Source of the DNA: Ulota crispa | Taxonomy: Eukaryota > Streptophyta > Bryopsida > Orthotrichales > Orthotrichaceae | DNA: 64,000 nt | Reading direction: 5' to 3' | Assembly (NCBI GenBank): GCA_963920765.1 | Contig: OY987245.1 | Coordinates: 16,446,727 to 16,510,726, forward strand | Shown: positions 38,335 through 50,694 of the stretch, in pieces | How positions within the stretch are numbered: position 1 is the first letter of the stretch | How the letters are laid out: every line of letters starts with the position of its first letter | Made by a program: the position numbers and the translations under genes | Notes under the pieces: model-generated | What the model saw: only the letters and a program-made list of their open reading frames with translations | Databases searched by the model: none | What the model was told of the DNA's origin: nothing

Positions 38335-38676
38335 GTTAGGGAGAATTTCATGGATACCAGTATACCACCAAAGTTTGCAATATCACATAGATATCCTGCT
38401 TTTTCCAGAAATTACACAAATATCCTTGGATCACAATTTTTAGGCATTTATTTTTTATGCTTGTAATGTGCTTGTAATTTCTTCATGACCAATATCGAAG
38501 AAGGGAATGTCATGAAACAAAAAAGAAGCAACATGTGCATAAAGGAAAAAGAGAAGTGGCATGCACAAGAAAACAAACACCTGAAAATTTTGTATTAGTG
38601 TAATTTCTGAAAAAACAAAGATATCTAGGCAAATATTGCAAACTTTGGTTAGTACCCATAAAATTTTCCCTAAAAG
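38335..38676. mobile_element. Foldback MITE, family C, copy 2
   Basis: The left end AGGGAGAATTTCATGGATACC and the reverse complement of the right end, AGGGAAAATTTTATGGGTAC, pair. AAAGTTTGCAATAT and ATATTGCAAACTTT pair further in. Same family as 6,577-6,880. Confidence 0.75.
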
Positions 38677-39651
38677 CTATGGGTGTCTTCAAAAGAGGAA
38701 ACATTTGTAAATAATGCTCATTCGTGGATTTAGTTGGATTAACCTCTCAAAGTCCTAGCCTTTAGAATACAAAGTGTGTCTTAATTTTTTAGAGATGGAA
38801 GAAAAAAAACTTGCAAAAAGTAAGATCCTATGTTTCGAATCTTCTTATGCCAAAAATTAATTTACCTCAAAACTTCAAATCTACATGCTTCCCACTCCCC
38901 CTAATAATCTCTAATTGTGAAACTGTTAAACCCTTCTCAAAATAACAATGGATTGTCAAAATTGGATGATAGTTACTAATAGGAGATGAAATAATTGGAT
39001 GAACTTGTAAAGGTGGATTATTTGATCCTTTTTTTGGTTACCTCATGCATTTTAGGGTATAGGTTACTTGATCAATGAAAAAAAATTGTATAATAAGATT
39101 TCTAATACTAAAATACCGTAGAAAAAGTTTGCCATCATTAAAAATGTTTGGGTATGCACTTAAAATAGGTTGAACTATACAAGCTTTTTCATTTGACACA
39201 AGATTTTGGATAATGAAAGGCCCCTTCACACTAATTTCAATGAAATTTATTTAATTAATATGAAAATATGACATGCCCTTTTGGCCTCACCAAATTCTTT
39301 CCAAAAACAATTATACATGTTTTGAACATTCAAGTCTAGAATCAATTGCAGGCACACCTATCATAGGAACTTTAAAGATTCATTACCTAGTCATACAATG
39401 TTAAAGAAACACATCAAGAGAATTTATAGTTTTTCTTTAATTTTTGGAAATACTTAATAAAATTTAGGGAATTTTTAAAAAAAAAACTATTTGTCCAAAT
39501 CCTAAAAATACCTTCAATTGCAAAAATTCCCCCGTAAGGGTTTTATAAAGCACCTACATTGCATTCATACATTGAGCCGCACACACGCTCATCCCACCAC
39601 ATGTGTGTTGTGATCATAAGGTTTTGATCACACAACTTGGCCAACCATTTT
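38677..39651. other. AT-rich DNA, no gene recognised
   Basis: No coding signal and no recognisable element end between family C copy 2 and the long TTAA element. Confidence 0.4.
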
Positions 39652-40869
39652 TTAACCCCTAAAGGATCAAGCCCTTTTTTTTTGTGAAAGTCATTGAAAA
39701 CTACCATTTTGGGGGGAATGAGTACAAAGGTAGGAAAAAAGGGTCTTTTGAAAATCCAACTGCAAAATCTTGCCTTGGACTATGGGAGGTACTTGTGGGA
39801 AAAAACCAGCTCATTCTAGATATAAAGGATTGAGATATTGACATCTAAAGTGAAAATGAAAGTTTTTTTCCCTGCTGCCCAAAATTTTCAAAAGCCTTTG
39901 ACCGCTCCTAAACTAAGAAAATTGCTCTTTGCAAAGTTGGGGTTTATTTTTTCCATGTAGAAAACCAAGTTAGGTATGTACGTGTGGAGAATTTTCAAAT
40001 GAAGTGGAGGTGTGAATCATACTGTGTAAAATCTTGCAATCCCATCAAGCCATAACATTTGCATAAACACTAGAATGTGTTATTAAATTGGGAAAAACAA
40101 AGGTACCATTTTGTACTCCACCTTAACCCCAAAAAGTCACCTTAAACCAGATTTGAAGGTATCAAATTCAGTCTAAGCTACTAAGATTTTTTCCCTCGCA
40201 AATTCCTCCTATGAGGTGAGGGCATGTGTACCAAAAAAAAAGCTGTGAGCTTGGTTTTAGGTGGTCACCTAAAACCTTCAGAAGTCCCAAAATGTGTTGT
40301 TTTTTCCAATTTAACAAATAACGCGTTCTAGGCAAAATTGGAGGATTTATGTAAAACTTAGAAATCTGAATTGCTTTGATCCAAATGGTAAAGACCACAA
40401 GAATTCTAGTCTACAACAACTAGGAAAAAATCATTCAAAAAACAAATACATAAAGAGCTCAAAAAAGTAAAGCACCAAATTTTACAAGGGGCAAATTAAC
40501 AAATGGAGGTTTGGAAGTCCCATCCATACCTACCCGCAAACTAAAACTTCTTAGTCATCAAATGAAATTGAATGATTAGAAGCTTTCCACACATGTAGAA
40601 ATCTAAAGAACCAATTACAGATTTTTGTCTCAAAAAAATGCAATTAAAAAAAGTAAATTGAGTTGCCTGCCTTCCCTTGTTTTTCAGAAATTCATGCATA
40701 ATTTCTTCAACAAATGTTAGAATGAAGAAAAAATTAGATACCCAAGTAGATCTTTGAATATCTTATCTTCCATAAAAGTTTCAAAAAATCATACAAAGTA
40801 GTCTAATTGTAAGTACATGTCCAAATCCCAACTGTCCCCTAAGAGGACACTTGGTTCTTTAGGGGTTAA
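39652..40869. mobile_element. Long TTAA-ended element, family A, copy 1 (1,218 bp)
   Basis: Begins TTAACCCCTAAAGGATC and ends TTCTTTAGGGGTTAA. The whole sequence matches, in reverse complement, the element at 53,084-54,879 once nested insertions are removed from both. It contains a nested TA-flanked element (40,073-40,330). Non-coding. The right 355 bp correspond to the arms of the foldback at 48,185. Confidence 0.85.
40073..40330. mobile_element. TA-flanked MITE, family F, copy 1, nested in family A
   Basis: Inverted ends GAATGTGTTATT and AATAACGCGTTC, each flanked by TA. The matching family A copy at 53,084 (reverse complement CACTAAGCAAATTT) lacks it, giving an empty site. A TA duplication and size of about 260 bp suggest a Tc1/mariner (Stowaway-like) MITE. 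Other copies at 55,951 and 61,142. Confidence 0.8.
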
Positions 40870-40930
40870 AAATATATGTAAGTGCTAGGTGCAATTTGCA
40901 TAGCACGCAACAAGCAACTATGAACCATAT

Positions 40931-41030
40931 CTTATATAGTGTAACTGTGTGGGTTCTTATATAGTGTAATTGTGTGGGTTCTTATATAGTGTAATTGTGT
41001 GGGTTCTTATATAGTGTAATTGTGTGGGTT
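40931..41030. repeat. 25-bp tandem repeat, exactly 4 copies
   Basis: Unit CTTATATAGTGTAATTGTGT followed by GGGTT, repeated four times with a single difference in the first unit. The near identity suggests a recent expansion. Confidence 0.97.
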
Positions 41031-42800
41031 ATAAGGCTTAGAGAGACAACAACTTCTTGTACATGCTAGCAATGTTCTTGCATTTAAAAGAATTTCATGC
41101 TAGTGTGGAGTTCTAAACACCTTGACATGGTGAAAACTACAAATGGACTTTGTAAGTTTGTGAGAGAGCAGTTGTTTCACATTGGTTATATGTGCGCTTA
41201 TTGCAATACCATATAGTTGCACCACAATTGTGTAGAATCCCCTATAAGGATATTTTTGCAATTTTAAAAATCAAAAGGATACTTTTCAAAATATGGCAAA
41301 ATATAGAGATATTGTTCAAAGTTTTTAAAAAGATAATGCAAGGATAAGTACCATGATTAGGGCATCATTGTAGTGAAGGATTTTGCTTAGGAAGAAAATC
41401 CAAAGAATCCCTTAAATGGAGGTTTTTTGTTTGGGGAAGGTCAAACTGTCTATCATTTTGTATCTAAGGTCACATTTATGGTAGAAAAAACTTTTCTTTT
41501 AACATTTAAGGAAACAAAGGTTATTTTATTTGATTTCATGGAAATTGTGAAGTCAAATTAGCTTATCCTAGTCATCAGTCCATCCCAATGAATGCATATG
41601 ATGTGATTTTTTTGTCTTATTGTAGAATCTAGGAGGGCCTAATGTCAATTTGTCTTGGATGGTCAATTTATCAAGTGTGTGCTTGTGTTTATGTAATACA
41701 ATGCAACATTTACAGACATACATAGATATGCTCCATTTTAATCTATTCTTTAACTATAGTAAAATTGGCTTGTAATCTATCATTATAAAAGAATGCCCAT
41801 TTTTCTTAGTGTATTTTGTGTTTGTTTGTCTATGTTTGTTTGTCTATGTGTGTGTCCGGTTTGATAATTAGTGATTGGCCAAGGGCCAAGATGGGCATGG
41901 ATATGGAAGGGCATCTTTTTTGGAAACCATTAAACACTTCCTACCTTATAATTTGAAATTCAAATGCAAGGGGTAAGAAGGGAGGCAAATTCATTTGAAA
42001 TTAAAATTCAATGAACTCCATTGGATCCCATTGGATATTTTTTCTTTAATATGAAATTGAAATATAGTATTCTTCAAGTAGTGGGGAACATTTTTTTATT
42101 TTGAATTTGAAGTTCTTCAAAGAACTGAAAATTCAAGGGAATTATATTTATTTGAATTCAAATTACCCCATGGTGGTCTATTTTAAACTTGAAATTAAAA
42201 TTGAAAGCCTATGTTTTTAATAGAGAAGTCACAAGACGATTCACATGAACCAGAAAAAATTGTTTTGTTTAACCAAAAAAGTTAGTTTTTGGTAACCAAA
42301 GATAAATAGTTTTTTCTAATCAACTCTTTACCTAAATTACATCTAAACACTATATTTAAAATGTCTTTTGCTAAAAGAAGATTGTAATTAGAAGTGAGGC
42401 AATGTAGATATTTAGAAATTATAATGCAATGTTCAATTTTAGGTAGAAAATGAAAATTAATTAATTTGTTGCTTAAACATTGTAGCCCAAAATCATTGTA
42501 AAAATGGATAAGTGAAGGATTTGAAAAGATGAAGTGTGAGAGAATTTTATAGAATGAAAGTATGTAAAATTTCATTGTAATGTTTTGTGTAAGATATAAT
42601 AGTCAATGAACATTAATATTATCATTATTCAATTAAAACAAAAATATCTAAAATACTAAAAAAAAATTAAAATGTATAAGTGAAAGATTAGCAAAGTTGG
42701 AGCATGGAAGAAAATTATTCAATTTGATTATGTAAGAGATGAAGAATGGTCAAATATCTTTGAATGTAAGAATTTAAAAATTTCTTTGTGATTTTTTATA
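41031..42800. other. AT-rich DNA, no gene recognised
   Basis: Short open frames only. Minor direct repeats such as TGTTTGTTTGTCTATG near 41,820. No coding family recognised. Confidence 0.4.
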
Positions 42801-43500
42801 TATGTTGTAATGTTTTATATAAGATGGACACATTCAATATTGAAAATTTGTTCAAATAACAAAAAATCAAATTCAAACACTAAAAAAGCACACATTCAAG
42901 GAACCAGTCTTTAAGGGAAAAATCTAAAAACTTAACTTAAAAACAAATGCACATGTTCAATATTGAATTTGCTTTCAAAAAAACAAAGCCTAAATTTGAA
43001 CACTAAAAAAGCACATGTAAGGAACCAACCCTTAAGACAATGAAAATATGTTTAGATAAAAACTAAAAAAATTAAAAAATCAAAAAAGCACATGCAAGGA
43101 TCCAATCTTATTTTAAATAAAAATCAATAGAACCAAAGAGAAAAGCATGGAAAGTGGAATGAAATTCTAAAATTTAAAATAAAAACAAAGACCTTAGAAA
43201 TAGCAACATACTATAAAATCTGAAAATTAAATTTAAGAACAAATACACATAAATTTAGAAATTCAAAAAAGCAAACACCTTAGAACTATCAAGCATAGAA
43301 AATGGACGGAAAAAGCAAAGACCTTAGAAATAGAGACATACCATGAAATCATTAAAATTTAAACTATAACTAAAAATTGGTAAATAAAAATCAATAGAAC
43401 CAAAAATTAAAGCAAAAAAAGCAAAGAATTTAGAAATAGAGACATATCATTACTATGAAATCAATAGAAATAGAGACTCAACATGAAATTAAAATTTGAA
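42801..43500. repeat. A-rich degenerate tandem repeats
   Basis: Two repeating phrases. ATTCAATATTGAA..TT...CACTAAAAAAGCACA..CAAGGAACCA recurs at roughly 110-120 bp (about 42,830, 42,955 and partly 43,080). AAAGCAAAGACCTTAGAAAT with AGAGACATA recurs at about 43,185, 43,313, 43,418 and 43,460. Strongly A-rich on the plus strand. Confidence 0.55.
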
Positions 43501-43907
43501 ACCTAAATTTAAAGACGTTAGAGAAAAAATTCAGAAATTTGAAAAAAAACTTAGAACTAGAGACATAGTATAAACACCAATACAAGCTTAGAGCTTCTAT
43601 AGGTTGGTAAATGAAAAGATTTGACTCTAATTTAAAGCATGTAGGTACAAATTGCGTTCCTAGTTTAGTAACAAATAACATTTTCCTTCAAAATTATGTT
43701 ATTATTTTTGATGAGTTGGGTTCAAAAATATGTGAATGTTATTGATGAGTTAGACATGCTTGACATGTTCCTTCAAAAATCTAAATTTTTCATGTAATAT
43801 AAAATGCTAGCACATACTTTGAACTTACTTGAAGTGATTTTAACATAAGAATTGAGTGATTGACTAGAGGTCTTGAGGGTTGACATAAAATTGGTCAACT
43901 TTACATC

Positions 43908-44275
43908 ATGCACCGACATTTGGGAAGAGGCCGTGGGAGACCACCAATTTATAGCACAGCCAAGAAAAAGGCTGCACCACGTAGGAGTTCCATGCAAACT
44001 GAGGCTCGACAAGTTGAGCAAGCTAAGACGTAAGAACGTCAGTAGGCTGTAGAAGTTGATGGTTTGCAAGAAGCAAGATGAGCAGCTGATGCCACACAAC
44101 AAATGATAGCACGAGAGATGGAAGTAGAGGATGCACAAGAAGCTTGACAAGCAATAGAAGCCAAGCAACAAAGGAAACATTGTCAAAGACAAGTTGAGGA
44201 AGATGATGTGCAAGCTGCTCACCCACCCAGATTGCTGGACATCCGTTATCCTATGGTAGATCCACCGGTGAACAT
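43908..44275 (+). pseudogene. Broken coding fragment with an AT-hook-like N-terminus and coiled coil
   Basis: One plus-strand frame starts MHRHLGRGRGRPPIYSTAKK (GRGRP is an AT-hook-type motif), continues as a long Ala/Glu/Gln/Arg-rich helix (EVEDAQEA, EAKQQRKHCQRQVEEDD) and ends PPRLLDIRYPMVDPP. Several stops interrupt it, so it is a fossil. The parent family is not recognised. It looks like the N-terminal part of a mobile-element protein. The long open frame on the opposite strand here is its shadow. Confidence 0.4.
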
Positions 44276-46040
44276 TAGCCTAATAAAATAATTGCAACAA
44301 GCTAACATATGTATTCTATGTCCATTTGGCTACTTGGTAGAGAAGGTAAAGACATCAAATAGTCTCTTCCTAAGCAATTGCTCTATTACCTTCTTTAATC
44401 TTGATTTCTCCAGCTCAGCATAGGATTTCTCTAGTCAGTTTGGCCATACTACTAAGTTAGCATAAAATCCTCTACTCTATTACCATCAGTGGTTAAATTG
44501 TCACGTCACATCAGTCTCTAGGAATTAATTAGCTATGCTAATTTCTACTTTAGTATTGCTTATGACTAGTAGCCTTAGCTAATTAGCACTTGTATTCTTT
44601 GAGTTAGTCCATCGTTGATTATTCAACATTGCCAAGCATGATCTAAATATCAATCAAACACAATTGAGTCAATAAAAACAAGCAAGGCACACTTTAGCAA
44701 TTTGTCTTTGCAAACTTCTTCACATTATAAATCTCCCTAATTTGTTAATTAGTCATTGAATCCTTCCATAAAAAAATCCTTGAATATTATTATCTGGTTA
44801 TATCAATTAGTCTCAACATGATAATCAGACATGAATTACTCACATGGCATTATGTGGCTTACTTAATTAGATCAAATTGACATTTAATAAGATCTCTCAA
44901 TCTCTCAAAATGGCAACAACCTTTCTTTATCAATTTGTCTATCAAAAAATAATAATTCCTTTTGCTTTGTATTCTCTCACACAATACTACACATCAACTC
45001 TTAATCTCTTCTACGATTAAATCATTTTCAAATAGATATGCCAATCTCTAGACTTATAATCTAAATTGCTCATTGAATTACTCAATGATATAGTTCACTC
45101 AAATTGAACTCACTCTTAACAATTAGACTTGTTCATTTGTTATACCAATCAATGGTTCCTAAGTGTAATTCATTATATCAATTGGACTATAGTGGCATGA
45201 ATTCACTCATTAGCATCTAGCCATATCAATTTGTCATTCTTCCCTGGACTTAGAGACTTAAGTATAAATTTCTCTCATTAAATTGATGAATATTTTCTCT
45301 AATCACTCATTGTCACTCACTCACTGTAAAATAATCTTTTCAAAATCACTCACTGTCAAGTAATCTTTTCAAATTGGCTTTGTTGTGTACTGACTCGTTT
45401 ACTGACAATTAGCCTCCAGGCTTTGCTCATCCACTGACTAGTGGTCCCTGCCTTTCACTGGCAACTCTATCTCTCTAACAATTAAATACGGCACTCAAAT
45501 TAATTTAATTTATTTGTCTTTCCACATTTAAGCTACCACTCACGAGACTTAACTTACGCTTATGTTAAATACACTACCACTTGTAGGACTTTCTCAAACA
45601 CTCTCTCTAATTGCCATTCACTAGACTTACATTCATAATGTGTCAACTTGCCAATTACTGGTCTTACTCTCTCTCACAAAACATTCACATATAATCAATT
45701 TGTCACACACACAACTTCACACTCATTCACAAAAATATAATACTCATTCAAATATTGATAATTTGTCACAACAAAGAAAGAAACAAATAAATAACACTAA
45801 ATAAAAATGCCCATCACTAGATTTACATACAATAAAGAAAAATTGTCAAATGTATTATATTCAAAAGAGAAACAAAGGAACAAATTGACAAGGAAACATG
45901 TAGATCTTACAAGCTCAAAGAAAATGGAAGAAGGTCTCAACTATATAATCTATTTATAAAGTTGATTATTTAACTACCTAACTTCCTTTGTCTATTTGCC
46001 CTTATAGTTATGTACTAAAAACTACCTAGACTAGTTGTCT
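44276..46040. other. AT-rich DNA with short CACTCA-type repeats, no gene
   Basis: CT-rich plus strand with recurring short words (CACTAGACTTACATTCA, TCACTCACTGT.AA.TAATCTTTTCAAA duplicated at about 45,320-45,375). No coding family and no clear element ends were seen. Confidence 0.4.
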
Positions 46041-46691
46041 TTAACCCCTCAAGGCCCAAGGGGACCAAAATTGTCCTTTTTTGTTTGTAATTTGGGATGC
46101 CTAAGTTTTCTTCATGATTAGTTACAATGATTTTTTTTTTTAAGTTCTTGTTGAAATCTTGTTTTAGTATCAAAAGTCTAATCTTGAAAATGACAAATTC
46201 TAATTTTTCTATTTAAGATTTTGTGCAAGGGAGTCTAATGCAAATCTTCACTTTCTAGTGTTGAGAGCTTTTGAAAATGAGCCTAAAGTACACTAGAACT
46301 TGGAGAAAATCACATTAGAAACTTAATTTAAAAAGTTGTAGAGTAGATTTTAAGTAGCAGTAAATTGATTAGGGTTACACATGTTGTACTTTATGTACTC
46401 ATATTTTTTTGGTATCCTCAATTTTAAATTTGAGATGTGAATAGGGGATTGAAAAACTCCAAATCACTTTCACAATTTTAACACCCTCTTTATCAAATGT
46501 TATAATCTTTCAATCCATAAGTGATATTGTTGTGTTTTCTTTTCCTATGTGATCTTTAACACATCTAGTTTGAATTTGTACAGTTACAATTTTAAAAAAA
46601 ATTGATGTAACTAATCAGAATATTGAAATTTTGTTCATCCAAGAACATATTCTAAGATACTTGGGAAAGTGCATGGGCCTTGATGGGTTAA
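46041..46691. mobile_element. TTAA-ended element, 651 bp
   Basis: Begins TTAACCCCTCAAGGCCC and ends GGGCCTTGATGGGTTAA, inverted repeats of about 17 bp. Non-coding interior. Confidence 0.75.
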
Positions 46692-47232
46692 TAGTGATAG
46701 TATATATCCTATTAATCCAATTGCCCATTTCTACATTATAAGAAGAATTGACTCATGTTCACATTCGGGTTCTATTAATTTAGACCCCTTTAATTGATCT
46801 ATTTGTCCAATTACAAGAATATTTGTCAAAAAGAAAAAGACAGGGAGATTACAATCGTCAATTCAGCACTCTAAACAGCTAGCCACATATATTACTATCT
46901 TTTGTGTCGTGTAAAAGTAGAACTTGTGATTACTATTAGTGGAAGCCTATAGAAAATTGTCTTCAAACTAACAATATAACATATGGAATTGAAACCTGGT
47001 TAATCAAAATAGAGCCCATTGAAAGCAAGCAAAAAGACAAACAATTGAGACAGCAAATCATGCCTAAAACAAAAAATTCATGGTAGTGGTACACTAAAGT
47101 TTGAAGCTTTATCATGCTACCACGGTGGATTTTCTTAGGCAAGTTTTGTTGCCTTGTTTTGTCTTTTTGCTTGCTTTCAATGGGCTTTATTTTAATAGTC
47201 CAAGCTTCAAATCCATGAGTTATCTTGTTGGT
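46692..47232. other. AT-rich DNA, no gene recognised
   Basis: Spacer between two TTAA elements with no coding signal. The words AGCAAGCAAAAAGAC and GTCTTTTTGCTTGCT at its right end and in the next element form a small inverted pair. Confidence 0.35.
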
Positions 47233-47792
47233 TTAACCCCTAAACACCCAATTGACCATTTTTTGGTTGCTACCCTTTTTTGCAAGCTGAGGCCCTAAAT
47301 GAAAAAATAATAATAATTTTGAAACAGAAAAAAAAAGAAAAAAACTCAAATAGAAAAGCAAGTCTTCTTTCTAACCTAATATGAATTATGTCAATCCAAG
47401 TTAAACTCCAACAAGGAGAATTTTCCAAAAACAAACACTTCCATATTTGCTAGTATAATAAAATTTATTATTTCAAGAAACTAATGATGTTTTCTCCTTC
47501 AAAAATATTACATTTTTGAGTTTTAGAGTAGAATGTCTATCTTTAACCAATCAGACCAAATTTTAAATTCTATGGATAAAATTTGTAATTTGATGAATAC
47601 TAAATGATAAATGCTTCTTAATTCATTGAATAAGAGTCCAAAACATTTTTTGAATGTTTGACCATATGAGTAATTACAAAACATTATGATTCTTATTTTC
47701 TCTTTTGAAATGAACTTCATCAAAGTTACAAAAGCATCATTTTATAATGTATTTATGTTTTGCCCTTAGTCCCTTGCGTATTTAGGGGTTAA
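47233..47792. mobile_element. TTAA-ended element, 560 bp
   Basis: Begins TTAACCCCTAAACACCC and ends GCGTATTTAGGGGTTAA. Non-coding interior with poly-A tracts. Confidence 0.7.
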
Positions 47793-48184
47793 AGAAGATT
47801 GTTTGTACGATTTCACTTAAAATAATCACTAATTCTAATTTTACACAAGTCAAAATATAGTAATATATTTGGTGAATTATTTAGAGTGTTGGATTACTAA
47901 TGCCCTTAGGTGTTTCTTTGAGCAGTATTAGATGTTACTACCTTGATGTTAGTTACGCCAATTTATAGCAGTGTCTTCTTCAACCCGCCATTACTTTCCT
48001 ATGCAGCCAATAAGAATATTTGTAAAGTACTTACTACTAATGATCCCAAATATGATTTTCACCTTTAGCTCAAGTGGCTTAAAACACTGCTGAAAAGCTA
48101 AAATTATCAAATTAATATTGTAAAGTTCATAAGTTTTTGAGCTGCATGAAATATTTGGTAGCAACATTGCATAGTTTAGTCAAG

Positions 48185-48908
48185 TTAACCCCTAAAGGAC
48201 CAACTGTCCTTTGGGGGATAAATGGGAGTTTGGGCAAGTACCTATGGCTAAACTACTTTGCATGATTTTTTGAAACTTTTATGGAAAATGGGGAGTTCAA
48301 ATATCTATGTGGGCATTTAACTTTTTCTTCATTCTGACATTTATTGAAGAAGTTAAAAATGAATTTTTGGGAAAAGGTTCAAACGGGGCAGCCCAAAAAT
48401 TTCTCAAAATTTGTATTAAAAATAAATAAAAATATGAAATATGTTCTTTACACTTATTTATAGGTGGGGAGCTTTGAATCATTCAATTTTCATAGATGAG
48501 ATAAAATTTATGAGAAGTTTTTGTTTGTAGGTAGGTGTGGTTTCTCTCAAAATCACACCTACCCACAAACAAAAACTTCTCATAACTTTCATTTCATTTA
48601 TGAAAATTGAATGATTCAAAGCTCCCCACCTACAAATAAGTCAAAAGAACCTATTTCATATTTTTATTTATTTTTAATACAAATTTTGAGAAATTTTTGG
48701 GCTGCCCCGTTTGAACCTTTTCCCAAAAATTCATTTTTAACTTCTTCAATAAATGTCAGAATGAAGAAAAAGTTAAATGCCCACATAGATATTTGAACTC
48801 CCCATTTTCCATAAAAGTTTCAAAAAATCATGCAAAGTAGTTTAGCCATAGGTACTTGCCCAAACTCCCATTTGTCCCCCAAAGGACAGTTGGTCCTTTA
48901 GGGGTTAA
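48185..48908. mobile_element. TTAA-ended foldback, family A copy 2: two 355-base arms, 14-base loop
   Basis: Begins TTAACCCCTAAAGGACC and ends GGTCCTTTAGGGGTTAA. The arms 48,185-48,539 and 48,554-48,908 are equal in length and almost perfectly complementary. The same short open frame read from each arm gives two 61-residue peptides differing at only three positions. Each arm matches the right-hand 355 bp of family A copy 1. A transcript across it would form a hairpin of about 355 bp. Confidence 0.97.
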
Positions 48909-48980
48909 CGATCATTATTTACTACATGGGACAAATAGACACTAGATTATACATAATAATCATGATTTTTTTTTTGGCAT

Positions 48981-49340
48981 TTAACCCCTGAGCACCCAAG
49001 GGGCCATAATATGGCCTCTTGGTTTTGAAAAATTTCAAAGTTTGACCATTATAATCTTTTCAATGGTACGGTGTAAGGACATATCCCTTTTAGTGGAGCT
49101 CCAAGCATATGTTTCCTACCAATTGGTACAATCAATTTATGTGAATCTCTTTTAAGTGAAAGTTTGATAGGAATGAATTTCAAAGGGTTTGGGTTTGAGT
49201 AAACTTGTGCTGGGCAATCATGCGTTAAATGCCAAATTTGAAGTTGCAAGATTTGAAATAAATCACTCGGCTTCTATCCCTCAAAAAATCCTCCTCTCAA
49301 GTTAGGGCACGTAGAGTTTTATTGTTCAACTACAATAACA
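48981..49340. mobile_element. Partial TTAA-type element, left end only
   Basis: TTAACCCCTGAGCACCC at 48,981 is a family-type left terminus, and sequence near 49,255-49,310 (AAAATCCTCCTCTCAAGTTAGGGCACG) resembles the interior of the family F element. No matching right end was found before the next element, so this copy is probably truncated. Confidence 0.45.
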
Positions 49341-49776
49341 AATAAAAATGCTGATAATAGCATGCCAAAATTCTGGATAATTGTTTGGAACGTCTACAGA
49401 TTTTTATAGGAAACCGTGGAAAATGAAACATTTAAGGCCAACTATGTACTAAGGAGTAATAAGAGGTAATGAGAACCCTCACATGAGAATGATGAAAAAT
49501 TGTTGCTGGGGGGAGCTGGGAGGTTTGTTGGGGAGAGGACATTGAGTGGGATGCCATGTACCGGATGTGGCATGTACCTGCTCCCATTGAATATCCTTCC
49601 CTTATGATATCCACTATCATCCATTCAAGCTATGCTTATCGCAATTCCTAAGCTGTAATTAGAAAAATATAAAAATATTCTGTAAGTTAGAGCATAGTTT
49701 TTATTCTTTAAAAGTTTATCTGTAAAAGTGTGTTTGTAAAATTTTATTGGGTGGATAGTAATAGGAGGCGTTTTCA

Positions 49777-50017
49777 TTAACTCTTAAATGCCTCAAATTG
49801 TCTTTGTGATTTATGCAATTTAAGGTATTTCTCTTGTATTTAGAATGAATTCACACCTTTACTACATTTGAGATCAACAAGAAGTTAGAATCTAGATCAA
49901 TGCAATTCTAGTTGGTTATTTGAGATCTCAAATTAAAATGACTTGTTGATAGAAAATGTCAATTACAGTATAAGATAACATGTTTATTACTATCTCTAAG
50001 TGACATTTAGGGGTTGA
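49777..50017. mobile_element. TTAA-ended MITE, 241 bp, diverged ends
   Basis: Begins TTAACTCTTAAATGCC. The reverse complement of the right end is TCAACCCCTAAATGTC. Size and ends fit the small TTAA group. Confidence 0.55.
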
Positions 50018-50147
50018 TTGATTAGTATCTAAAATACACTCATAAGAGACCCAAGTTAAGTCAATTCACTATAAGGGAGTAGTGTCAATTTGGACATTTT
50101 TTGTCAATTTAGGTCATGCTAATTTGGACACTTTTTTGTCAATTTGA

Positions 50148-50285
50148 ATACACTAAAAGAAATCTTGTCCTAAACAACTAGTTCACAATGATTGCAAGTG
50201 TCCTAAACCACTCAATTTTAGTCATTTAGGATATTTGCAATCATTGTGAGCCAGTCATTTAGGACATGTTTTTCTTTTGGCAATA
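50148..50285. mobile_element. Small hairpin element
   Basis: The arms CACTAAAAGAAATCTTGTCC... and the reverse complement of ...GGACATGTTTTTCTTTTGGC pair. The core TCACAATGATTGCAA pairs with TTGCAATCATTGTGA. Arms of about 60 bases around a short loop. It could be a MITE or a small-RNA hairpin precursor. No target duplication assigned. Confidence 0.6.
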
Positions 50286-50694
50286 TGTTTTTGTCAGATT
50301 TTTGTTAGTTTGGACATTTTAATCTATTACGACGTGTCACTGCAGATAATTTTTCTTGTAATTGATCAATTACCCGCTTATCAAGTTTGTTTATGTTCTT
50401 TTTGAAAAAGAACAATAACGTATGAAGTCCCAAAATAATCAACAATCAATCTTTGTGGGAGATGTATAAAAAATACTATACATCAACCAAATTTGACTAG
50501 TGACAAATTTTCACCTCAAATTATTTATTTAGTTGACTATGGGAAAAAACACGTCCAAGTTTTAGTGAATAATACCTTATGATTCGGATCCCAAATTTGC
50601 AGTATTATGACTAAGTCTGTGTGTACAAACGTTTTTCTATAGTTATTGTTTGGTAGATGGCACCTGATTCTATTTTAGTTACTTTTAAATGTGA

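Noticed and set aside
40931-41030. CRISPR-like array
   Set aside because: The 25-bp repeats are head to tail with no spacers, and the genome is eukaryotic.
43773-44222. 149-residue open frame on the minus strand
   Set aside because: It is hydrophobic and low in complexity. The plus strand over the same bases shows the biased, charged pattern of real former coding sequence, so this is its shadow.
48297-48796. Two nearly identical 61-residue open frames facing each other
   Set aside because: They are the two arms of the foldback read in opposite directions. The peptides have no recognisable domain.
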